Of a DNA stretch of 64,000 nt, positions 49,984 to 61,900 are shown one piece after another. The stretch is from Sarcocystis neurona. Taxonomy: Eukaryota; Apicomplexa; Conoidasida; Eucoccidiorida; Sarcocystidae. Each line of letters starts with the position of its first letter. Positions within the stretch are counted from its first letter, which is position 1. A program made the position numbers and the translations under genes. The notes under the pieces were generated by a model that was not told the DNA's origin, ran no database searches, and saw only the letters and a list, made by a program, of their open reading frames with translations. Location of the stretch: the NCBI GenBank assembly GCA_000727475.1, contig KL647292.1:4941162-5005161 (forward strand). The letters run 5' to 3'.

Positions 49984-52900
49984 ATGGCAGAGGCGTCGTC
50001 TGGTCCTGATGCGGTTCCTCTGCCGGGCGGCCGCCGCACGCAGCTAGCGTGCTGGAGCGAGCAAGCTGCAGAGAGGTCACAATCCCGAGCATCAGAGGAG
50101 ACACATCCTTACAGGCAGCAGCACGCGTGCCAGGGAGATTTTTCGAGACGATGCAAGAGCGCGTTACCAGGTATTTCTTCTGATTACGATCGTACAGACG
50201 GCAACGGCTCCTTGTGCGCCTTTGACGGCGGTAAAAACGCTGCTTCGGATGAACAGACCAGTGCAGATCCACCAGCAAGGAGCGCGACCTGTGATCCATC
50301 AGTCACAGGTGATGCTGGTGTTTCGCACGGAGCCGGTCACTACCTTAGTAGGCGACTCTTCGCTGCACGGCCGTCGTCGCCCCTACTGCACTTTCAGCTT
50401 CCTCCGCGCCCTCGTTCTTCTGTGTCTTTCTCTCTTAGTACTCCTCAACCTCCCTCGTCCCCTGTCTGTCACGTAAGCCCGTCCGACTCCCCCGCTGGGT
50501 GCTTCTCTTCCCCGTCAACATGTATTCCCGCTCAGATCTCTCGCAGTGCCTCTGCTTCTTCCTGTCCTGCCGCAACGACAGAAGGCCACCTAGGTCACTC
50601 AGGGGGGTGTGCCCCCTCCTCTCGTCTTGTGCCTCTCACGACACTAGCAGCGTCTTCAACGCTACCTAGCGTGCCGCAGCTGCCCTCCGCAGCCCCACTC
50701 TGCTACCGTTCTCAGCCACTGCAACTTTCGGCAGCTGTCCCACCTACTGTTGGAGCAGCGTCCAGCAAGGAGCGCAGCAGCAGCCTCTCTTCAATTCACG
50801 GGTACCGGAAGAGCCGTAGCCTTAACACTGGGGCGACGTGCATCAGCCGCAGTGGCAGCGTCGACGCGTCACATGAGAACGTGAGCTGCCGCCAGAGCTT
50901 GTCTGACCCCATCGTCGCGGCGGACTCCGTTTTACCGGGTGGCCGTGATTCTCCTGTGAAGAAAGATATGCACATTAATGCGGAGCCGTGTGAGGCTGCT
51001 TCTGGATGTCCTGAGAAGGAAGTACTTGCAGCTCCGAGTGGCAGAAAGACGGATGTTGCCGATGTCGAAAGCAGGACGACCGCTACATCTTCGAAGCAGA
51101 AATCATTCACAGCGCTTCCTTTGTCTGAAGAGGTTGAGAATCAGGTGATATCTCAAGTGGCTGAAACGAATCTAGTACAAAAGGAAGGTGAACCCGAAGA
51201 AGTCGTCAAACGCGTATCTCTTTCGCGCAGTACTTCCTCGGTTCTGCGGCTATCCGAACTGGCCGACAAACGTCACTCTGGAAGATCGTCAGGAAGTCTT
51301 TCTTCGCCTGGCGACGAAGAAGGCGACAGTGCAGCGTCGAGAGGGCAAGCGCAGCACCTTCCAGGCATTACCTCTGAGACGCGCAGAAGGCCTACGATGT
51401 CAACGGAAGCTACGGGGCAGCATGCTCCAGTTGCTGCGATTAGTTGCGGCAAGCCTCCTCCGGATGGTCCTGCGGCTGCAACGGCCTGTGCGTTGTTGTC
51501 ACCGGACTCCTGTTTTGTCTCTGTCTCTGCAGCCACAGAAGCTTCTTCTCCGCTAGTGAGTTTCTCCCATCCTGTTTCTCCGTCTCCTGCAGCTCTGGTG
51601 GAGACGCATGTCTCTCTTCCTGCGGCTGCTTTTGCCTCTGGCGCTGTTGAGTTGTTATCACCTGCTGATGCCTCGCCTGCGCACCAGTTGCGAAGATCGC
51701 AGCAGAGTGCGCTGGCGTTTTCGCATGCTTCGCCTCCTGCGTCGCGGTCGCCTACGCCACCTGCCCAGATTTGTCTCGCTGCAGAGCGTCTGCTGGTACT
51801 GAAGACGCCGTGGCGTCTACCTACCAGTGCTGTCTTGAAACGCAACAACTTGGTCGACGCAGCATTTTATTTCGCGGTGTTGCAGAATCTGCTGCAAGCC
51901 GCTACACTGCCGAAGCTTCAGCAGCAGCTGCAGCATCTCTATCTGCAGCAGCTGCAAGCGACCGCCGCTGCCTGTCACGGGCGCGAGGAAACAGCACAGC
52001 TGTTTCTACCGCGTCGACGCTGTCGACTGCTGTTCGAACTGCTGCTCTCTGCGCGGGAGACAGCTGACCGTCAGCAGCAGCATGGCAGCTGCAGACTCTG
52101 CAGCGTCTGTCCTCCGTCCGGCAACAGCAGCGCCTCTTCCGCGCCTGCACCCGTCTCTGTGGACGTGGTTTGCCACTGCCAGCCCCCGTGCAGCTCACAC
52201 TGCATGTGCGGGTCTCAGGGGCCGCAGGAGGAACGTGCAAGTACTAAGAACGCAGCAACTGTGGCGGGTAACAAGCGGGAAGTACTTCCTACGGTTGTGG
52301 GACCGACTCCCAGGCTGCTGCAGTGCAGTACACGGGAGAAGGTGAGGCTGCAAGGCCCGTCTCACCAGGGAGAGCGGCGCAGCTCCCCGCGTCCACACAA
52401 CGAATTGCAGGAAGAGCAGCAGGACGTCTCAGAGCGGCGGCAGGAGCCTCACGGCGCGGCAGGGAATCGGCGGCAAGATGTATGGTTGCAGCAGGAGCAG
52501 TGGGGGACAGTGGGGTACCAGCAGGTGCATCAACGATATGCGAGACTTCCTTTCTGCACACGTAAATCTTGTACGAGCTGCAGCAGATCATCTTTGCGCG
52601 GAGAAGACATCTCCAAGCGAAATGTCGAGGAAGACGTCTGTCAGCAGGCCCTACACCGCGCCAGACTGCGACTCCAGCAGCTGCTGCAGTGTCACCAATG
52701 TTCTGCCACCCCGTCCTCTTCGCCCATTCGGTCATTTCCGGTTCATCGTTTGGGCGAAGATCTGCATGCAGCTGCTGCAGGCGTCTTGCGAGAAGGGACG
52801 TCGTCGTGTGGCCACTGGCAGCGGAGGCTTCTGCGCCGCTTTGTCACACCTCCCTCGGCTGCAGCAGCAGCAGAGGGAAATCTGACACAGAGTTTGTGTG

Positions 52901-55900
52901 CGGGGGGTCTTGTCGGATTTAACGTTCTGTACGCACTTGCACGGCAGAGACAGGAATCGCTAGCGTCGCACTGCAGAAGAAGCGAAGCTGCTGGTGATGT
53001 CTCTCTCCGTCCAGTCGTCGACTCTCCTCTCAGAGTTGCAGTAAGGACTGCCACTCCATCAGCGGGGCTGGCTCAGGAGCAGCAGAACTTCGAGAGCTCC
53101 GTCTCGGAGCACGCCTGCGTGGCCAGAAGCAGCGGCGATTTTGCAGCAGGTGCGGACGCACTTGCGGATGTCCCTGGGGTCGTCGACACGACGAACAGGC
53201 TGCCGCGACCAGTCTCCAGCGGTCCTGCGACTCTTGCTCTTCCTCCTTCACCGTCTTGTTTTGCGGGACTGCGTATCCGCGGGCCGCAACCGCGGCAGCA
53301 GGGAGAAGCTTCCAAAGAGTCCGCTCCTGCAGCTGCTCCACGTGTCTCGAGGAGTACTGCAGCAGCGGACAGCGAACTGCGTGCGGCGCTGCGGTGGATC
53401 TTCCAGGCAGCAGAGGAAGTCCGAACTGCCTTTAACGCGGCGACGCGATGTTCACCTCTCAAGAAAATGACTTCCAGGAGCAGTACGAGGGATTCGTCGT
53501 CCCCTTTCCCTTCTGTTTCTTCTCTCTTTGTTTCTGTGCCTACTCCGGCTTCCTCTTCTGATATTCACTGTTCACCGTCATGTTCCTTTTCTGCTTCTGC
53601 TGCGCCTTTTTCTGAAGCCTGCGGGGCTGCTACTACTCCTGCAGTGAACGGTCAGACACCTGACGTACACGTGCCGCGACAGAAGATGCAGGAAGCCCGT
53701 GCTGTCGCCTGTAGGAAGGGGCGATATGAGGCGGATGACGTTCTCCAGTTGGCTTCTCTTTTTTGCAGCCCTCCTTTGTTCCTTCTCTGGCACGTTTCCT
53801 CCACTAGCCATGACGCTCCTCGCTGCTGCCCGCTGCAGCAGAGAGCAGAAGCGGGTATGCAGCCGTGGCCGCGGCTCCCTGCTGCGTCAAAGGCTGACAC
53901 AACGGCAGGACACGGGAGAACCAGCAGCAGCCCCAGCAAGCGCATACGGGAAAACAGCTCCCTGCAGATGCATGTGTCTCCCGTCTTTGAACGGAGAGAC
54001 GCGACAGCGGGCAATAGCGGAGACGAGCCAGTGGAGGGCAAAGCGACTGAGTTAGATACAATTTGCAGCAACACATCTGGAAAAAGCGCGGAGGAATGCA
54101 GCAGAAGCAGCGTTATCTCAAAAAGCCCCCAGGAGCTGAGCAAGAGCAGCAGCGGCAAGCCTGTTGATAGCAGCACCGGGGACACGAGTGGCCGCACCGG
54201 TGACGCATGCAACGAGGACACGCGTTTTGCGCCTGCCGTGGAGGTGGAGCCTCCTCAGCAACAGCGGGTAGACGCGCCGTCATATGTCGCATACTGCGAG
54301 AAGAAGCAGCAGCAGCATCTGCGCAGCGGCTGCTTGGGGGACGATAGCGAAATGTTCGACGTCTTTAGGCGTCAGGTACTCTGGTATCAAACAGCAAATG
54401 TGGGGGCCCCAAGTTTGACACTGCTGACGCGCTTCTGCGCGTCGGTCTTGTACTGGCTCCTCGCTGATGATAAGAGGCACTTTGCTGCAATAAATATCGA
54501 CCCTCGCTGCGGGTCGCAGGCTCTGCTGCTACTCGCGTGCGCAGCCTTGGCTGTCGAATGGTACTGCGCCAAGAGCCGTAACAGCGGTGATAGCAAGAGT
54601 GCCGCTTCCCCTGTCAGCAACAGCAGCAGCAACGCCTCTTCTCCTTTCAGCAGGGGTGGCAGCACCGCGTCTTCCAACCGCAGCAGCAGCAGCTACCGCA
54701 GCAGCGGCACTGCAGCGGGGAGGAGCAGCGAGAACGTCAGTAGCCGAAGCGAGTATACAGCGGAGAGGAACAGAAGTAGCAGTTCGAGCCGCGTGCAAGG
54801 CAGTAGCACTTGCAGTTTTGACAGCTGTCGTCTGTCGCGTTCGAATGAAGCCCGTGCTGGGGGAGGTCGACGTAAGACAGCCGCAGAAGTGCTGCAGCAG
54901 CTCAAGGCTGCGTCAGTTGCTGCGCAGGAGTGCGCAGCTCTGGATCAGATATCTTGTCTGGCCACGCGGCGGCCGCCAGCCGGCAGCAGTAGCACGGGAA
55001 CAGGAAGCGTTCTTTCTGCTGTGCCTCCTAGTCTACGAGTCCGTCGGCAAGAAGGAGTTGACCGCGGCGAACGGCAACAGCAGCGCCCGTGCCTCGTCGC
55101 CAGCCGGCTTCTGCATGCGGATACGCAGCGGAAACACCCCACTGCCGGTGATGCTGCTACTTGGGGATCAGCAACTGCAGAGTCTACAGCCGCATCAACA
55201 GACAGAGGAAGCTTGGTTGGTGAGAGCTGTAGCAGCAGCACCAACGCCGCCGTCTGCAGCAGCAGCGACTGCAGTCGCAGCGTCAGCAGCAGCAGAAGCG
55301 ATCTGCGTCCAAACCGCAGCAGCAACACGGCGTGGGGAGTGCTAGGCTGGCAAGATCCAGGGACGTGGCGTCCGAGCTGCCGTCGCTACTTGCAATATTT
55401 CGAGCGGCTGCTGTACTCAGAACCAGAAGACGAGTCTGAACAGGCAGAAGACGAAGGCACACGGCAGGTAAAGAGCGTCTAGAGACAGGCGCGCAGTAAA
55501 TGGAATATATAATTGCGAAGAAGCTGTGCAGCTCCAAAGCAGGAGAAAATGATGTAGCAGAACAAACCGCGGTTACCCCGTCACATAGAGCTGCAGCATC
55601 AGTGACGCACGAGAAAGTCGACGTGCTTGCCGAGAGATATGTATCTTCCACGATCCCGCGTGGTGTTCACGTGTAGCACCTCTGTACACACATGTACACA
55701 TACATATGGATATATGTGTGTCTGGTCGGTGTGTGTACACCTGTGTTTGTGGGGCATTCATTTGACTTCGGCAGTCATTAAAATATGGCAGTCAGGGGAT
55801 GACTTTCTTCGCCGACAAAGATTTTATACATCTTTATGCTCCTCTCGGACTTCGAACGTTGTTTGTGGACCTGCGTCTGCCTTGCACTGCCGCCGCCACA

Positions 55901-58900
55901 CACAGGTGTATATACTCCCGAGGTGCAGGACAATATGGTGCTATTGAATCGCGTCTGCGAGGTCAGCAGATTCTGTCGTTTCAAACGAGAGTGTACTGTT
56001 GTGCGTCCTTGTGCACACACACTAGCCGAGCCGCACAGCTGTCCGTGCACGTATTGTTATTGATCTTCACGCCACCTCAACCGTAGAAGTATCTGCAGTT
56101 TTCAACGAAAATCCACTGCTGTGTGTGTCCACACTAGGCGGCAGCCCACTGTCAGGTGTATGTACACCCGTAAAGCCTACTACGTGGCGTTATCAGTCCT
56201 CATGCGACTTTAGCCGTAGAGGTCTGCATTTCGCAGCGAGAGTCTGTGGTTATGTGTCGTTGTTTCACACTACCGCAGCCGCACAGGTGTATATACGGCC
56301 GAAAGAGAAACTCCCAGTTTGTGGCTCATCCGTAATTTCGACAGTTTGTCGCAGATGAAGGGGAAGGATAGCGAGACTTCTAGAAGGGGTGCACAAGAGC
56401 GGGGATGTGGCAGTCTATCTGAATATATATTCTTAGGGGCATTTTGTGGTACAAAAGGAGTGCCTATGCTCCTGAAGGTGAGTTGTTGATGTACTTGTAA
56501 ATGTAGGTATTTGCGTCTGTGTTTGTACATAGTGTCCACTTGGTGACATTATATATATATATATATGTACGTTATTCTTTATCAGTGTATTTGCAGGTAC
56601 CGGTGTGGGTACGCATATATATATATATATATATACATGTATACATACAAAAATATATGTGCGTGTCTGTGGGCGTCTGGAAGGATGCAGAAAATGAAAA
56701 CTTTGGACGTGTATCCATACATCTTAGAATATTCGAGTATATTTGTAAGTCCTGCCGTGCGCCTGTGTATATCGACTTAAGTAGAGGTGAATGTTGTCCT
56801 ATTTGTGTGCGTTTGAGCGGTTGGAGAAAACAGACGCACTTGCATACTATGTTGTGTGCAGAGGCCGGATTTCCTGTGTGCGTAGCTAAATACTGGTGCC
56901 ACGCACGTTTTTGCTTCTGCAGGAGGAGGCGGGGCAGCAGCACATGCAACAGCGGACGGCTGCCGCGCAAGGGATCTCAAGTGAAGCGTCTTCGTCGACT
57001 GGTGCAACGGTAGCAGCGCGCCGAGGGGGCGGCCATGGAGCGGCGATGAAGGACTCGGGTGTAGTGACACTGCGCGGGGGCGTCGGGGCCTCCGGGTACC
57101 GTGTTGGGCGTCAAGTGACTTTTGCTACTGCATGCACGGCTGCAGCAGGAGCGGCGGCAGCAGCGCATGCAGAAGGCCTTTTTTGGAGAACCGACGGAAA
57201 TGCAGTAGCCGGGCAGACAAGTGTCAGGAAAGACGAAGACGCAGAGGGAGGTGACGCGGCAACTACGGCTCATGCGGGGAGGACAGCAGCAGCGACAGAA
57301 GCGCAAGGAAGAAGATCCAAGGCTGCAGGCGAAGCGCAGCGTGTTCACGAGGGAGTAGGAAAGGCGAAGGTGGAAAGAAGGACGCAGGGGATTTCCTACA
57401 CTCCGTATCGGCTGAAAAACATTATCGTAGAGAATTTCAGTCCCCCTGCTGAACTGCTCTGCGTAGAAGTGTATGAGACGTCGCTTTGTCAGGGCATTCC
57501 TCTTGCTGCTGTTGCCGGTGTCGCTTCTGCGTGCCGGGGGAGGGGCAGCAGCCGGTCGACGACAGCGACTGCAGCGCGACCGCCTGTGGAGCGCGAGAAT
57601 CTCGCGGCCTCGACTCTGCATGCAGCAGCGCGTACCCACCACCGGTCCCATCGTCCGCGTAAGCAGCAGGTCCAGGATTCTTCACCTGCTTCTTTAAAAC
57701 CCGACGGTACAGGCGTTTCTTCTGCTGTGTATTTGTCTTCTCCTTCTTTAAGTTGTTCTTCATCTTCCGCCTCTCTTTCGTGTTACTATTCTGCTTCTGC
57801 TTCGTCGTCGAACGCTTTTTCTGACTGCGCCTCTTCAGCAGCTTCTTCCTCTAGTCCTTCCGCTTCTGCTGTAGCAACCTGTAGTTCCAGCGTGGCGTTC
57901 TCTTTGAACGCTCCCCACGCGTCCGCTGCCTACAGTAATCTGGTTGAAAAAGAAAAAATTCGGCCGCCAGTTCAGGAGAAACGTCGCCATCAGCAGGTGC
58001 CTGCAGACGTCGCTTCGTGCGGCAGCAGGTCGCGCACGGGTACAGCAGCAGATGCGGAGAAAGAGCATCTCATCAACGAAAACTCGGCTACTTTTTCTTC
58101 TGACATTATTCCTGCGCGTCTGGGAGCTAATAGGTGTCACCGCGGAACTTATACAACAGACGCGACATGCAGCAGCAGCCGCAGCCGTTGCGACTCCTGC
58201 CGCACTGCTTGCCGCGAGGGCAGCACTGAGGCGGGCAGGTCTGCTGAGGGTTTTCCACGCGCTTCAGGCGTTCCCGCTTCTTCACGCCCGTACAGGTCTA
58301 GTGCGACCTCTCACTTGCCTGCAGCGGTGTCACACGCAACTGCTGAAAACCACTTTAGTCTCTCTGCAGCAGCGACCAGTCCGCGGCCAGGTTCTGCAGC
58401 GGGCGCTGCAGAACGGAAAGCGCAAGAGGAAGACAGACTAGAAAACAGCAGCAGCAATACACAGGAGAGGACTACGAGGGAGAGACGAAGCAGCGGCAGC
58501 TCTAGCAGCATGAAAGAAGACAGAGCTCTGTCGCCACAGTTGCGCCTTCCTGACTTTTCGAAGGCCAAGGACGGCAGCAGCAAAGCACCTTTTTGCAGGG
58601 GACCGTCAGGAGAACCGTGCGATCTTTCAGAAGCGGTGCGCGAGCTTGCTCCGAGGGCCTCAGGAACAACGGCCACAGAAGGAGAAGCAGCAACAGCTGT
58701 AGACGCAGCAGCGGCGACGGCAACCGACCCAGCAGCTCCACCAGCAGAACCAGACGATATTTTAGCGAAGACGACGCCAGAACGCCGGCGCGAACCACCT
58801 GGGGCGATAGCAGCAGGGATCGGAGGAGGGACAGAAGGGGCTGCCAGGCTGGCAGCGACGTTGTCCAGCAGCACCTCTTCACCTCTGCGTGCACGCACGG

Positions 58901-61900
58901 CAGCAACACAGACGAAAGCAGCTGCAGACGGGGCAGACGTGGGAGAGAGCGCAGCGAGTGCGGGAACTATGCTGACGCACAGGAGCCTGCATGCGCATCC
59001 GTATATAAGAGCAGTAAGACAGAAGGAACTGATGCAATCGCGCCGAGGAGAAGACGGACCAGGCGACAGTCTCTACAGCAGCAACAACGGAGCTTCGACG
59101 CGAGTCTGTGTTGGAGAAGCCGGTGTGGCCAGACGAAGAAAGGAGGCGTCTGGTAATGTTCCTCTGCTCTTCGAAAGCGACGGACCTCTAGGTCATCTGA
59201 ATCTTTGCTGCCTTTCTGACCAGTCCTGCGCTGGTGCAGCCCTTGCTGCTGAGGCAGAAGTGGCAGCTGCACTTGATGACCCTCGCTGTCGCTCACGGCT
59301 GCGGAGTTCGACGGACATTGAACGGTGGCTGCTACTGCAGCAGCGTGAGCACTTCCAAGGACAGCAGCAGCAGCAGCAACAGGACGACGAGCAGCAGCAG
59401 CAGCAGGGGAACACGCAGCAACCGCAGGAAGTGCGCTGCAAGGGTCAGGAAGGCAAGATTTTACGACTGAAGGAAAAAATATGTACGGCAGGCGTCGGTG
59501 GTTCTTCTTCAATGCATGAACGGTATCTCTACTCGATACAGTCCTCTTCTTCTGATCTGTCGAAATACTGGTCTGGCGTGTCAACCTCGTCTGACGATGA
59601 ACAAAGGAGAGGAGAAAACTTCGTGGCTGCTGGCCGCGGTCGGAGCCCCGCTCCAGCTGCGCTTTCCTCCGCAGATGAAAAAACTGCTGCGCTGCTTCGG
59701 TGCAGCGGTGCGATTCCTGCGCTCTACGCTGCCCGCGAGAGTCACACTCGCAGGAACGACTTTTTCCACCCGAGAGAGGAACACCACGTGCAGCCGGAGG
59801 AAGTGCAGCAGAAACCTGTGGAAGGGCACCCTGCTGCAGACGCGGCTGTCTGCGCGCGTGGCGCTGCGCCGGACAGCGCTGCTGCTGCGGACTGTGCTGC
59901 TGCAGTGGGCTGTGCTGCTGCAGTGGGCTGTGCTGCCGCAGCAGTGACGTCTCAAAGTCTGCAGCAGCACAGCGGGGCTGGGCCGGTTCACGAACGTTTC
60001 ACACTGCGTGCATGCGTGGGGAATTACCAGCTGATGGCTGCTGACACTTTTGAAGGCGGCAAGACGTCCGCTGTGTTCGACTTCGCACACAACAGCGCGG
60101 GAGAGGATCAGCAGCTGATCGTTGCGGGGGACGTTGTTATTGCCTTCAGGCAGCTTGCAGCGACCCCGGTGCTTCGGCCGAGCACTGTCGCCGGCAGCGG
60201 CGACAGCGGCGGGAACAGCAGAAACGGCGGTGGAAGGTGGGACAGCAGCAGCAGGATCATGGGCAGCATCAGGGGCAGGAAAAACAGGAGAGGTAGAAGC
60301 TGCAGCAGCAGCAGCAGCACTGGAAGCGGGAGCAGCAAGGGCGCCGCCTTGCAGGGGGACTTTTCGTCAGAGAAGAAGGCCGAGGATTTACAGAAGACAC
60401 GAAGTGAAGCAGCAGAGCGGAAGGAGAAAGAGGAAGAGGGAGAAGATGCAGGCACCGTGGAATGGGGCACAGGGGAACAGGTGTACGCAACGTATTGGTT
60501 CCACACAGGTGAGTTCTGCGGAGAACCTGCCGCAGCAGCTGCAGCAGCACCAGCAGCGTGCAGCATTTTTATGTTTCACTCGTCTGTTTTGTTTGCTTGA
60601 CGCCCGCTGCGGTGCTTGCGGCGGTGGTCCTTTCGAGATGTCGGGGTGAAGCGCTGCGCTGCCTGCAGCCGTGGCCCGAGCAGGGGTAATCAGGACAGCA
60701 GTAGCACATGTAACGAGCCTGCAGAATACCGGCACAGCACCGCCGCAGGGCATGAGCAGGAGCAGACAACAGAGAAACACGCAGGCAGCACTTGCGAGGA
60801 TAGCTGCCAGCGCGTGGGCGGATGCGTGTAGATGTTCCTACTATAAAAGGAGCCGCTGGAGAAGAGCAGGTAATACAGGATTCAACTTGAAGGGTAGGAG
60901 CAGTTCTAGCAGCAAACAGGAGGGAGAGGAGCTGCCCCCTCCAGCAGGCAGGACAGTAGGAGAGAGGAATAAAAGATTCGACACGGGACAGCCCAGACCC
61001 CCACAGATGCCGGAGACGTAACAGCAGGGAGGGTCGCGGGATGGCAGGCGACTCAAGAACGCGAGCAGCACGTAGACATGGCATGCAGCAGGCGGCAGCA
61101 GCTGTTGACCCCAGGGCACGAGGCGAAGCTGCAACCGTGGAGTGCACAGCAGCCACTACCATAGGGACCAGAGCGCATGCTGCCGGAGGAAACAAAAGGT
61201 AGATGCTTAGGACGCGTCTTGCAGCAAGCACACGTGAGGATGCTACGACGCTGAAGACGCACTAGCTTACACACCTGCAGTGTGTCTCCGTGCGCGCACG
61301 ATTAGGCGTTTCTGCGCCGCGTTGGCCAGTCGACTGACTAGCAGCACAGCTGAATGCTGGAAGGGAAGAAAACTCCGCTGTCTGACCGGTGTCTCTCATC
61401 TCAGGAGAAGCAGGTCGGCGGCCACGTACGTGATATGTTGAGGCAGCCTTCGTCGCGACTATCATCTAAGAAACCTTTTGCAGAAAGCGCTTCAACGGGA
61501 GCAAAGCAGGCAGACGGGAGCACACCTGGGTCTGTAGTCGCGAGAATCACACCAGCAGCGCGGCGGTGACGGCGGTCTCTCGACGTGAGCTGCCACAGCA
61601 GAAGTGGGCGGGAAGCGCCCAGGGCAAGTCGCAACAGCAGCTTTCCGGCGGGGAGGCGAGGACAGCGGCACGCTTCCTCAGCAGCGGCCCGAGAGCGGTT
61701 CTGGCGCAGCGGAGTATCCCAGTAGCAGCAGTCTGCCAACCGCATGCGCAGAGGGGCGTGGGCTGGCTCGACAGACTTTTCATTTTCACTACTGACCCGG
61801 CTCTCCGACACTTTCTGTTAGGATTGCTGTCGCATATCAGTTCCTGCCCTGTGCCTCACTTCTCCTTCAGTCTCGTGTTCCGTCATTTTTTTGTGAGGGA

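Noticed and set aside
55880..56330. Regularly spaced repeats as a CRISPR array
   Set aside because: Copies are diverged, spacing varies from 112 to 136 bases, and the locus is a eukaryotic intron.
60509..60600. FRM2-like frame continuing to the stop at 60600
   Set aside because: The PTEN-type C2 strand FHTGFI is restored only by splicing from 60508 to 62225, so the stop is intronic.
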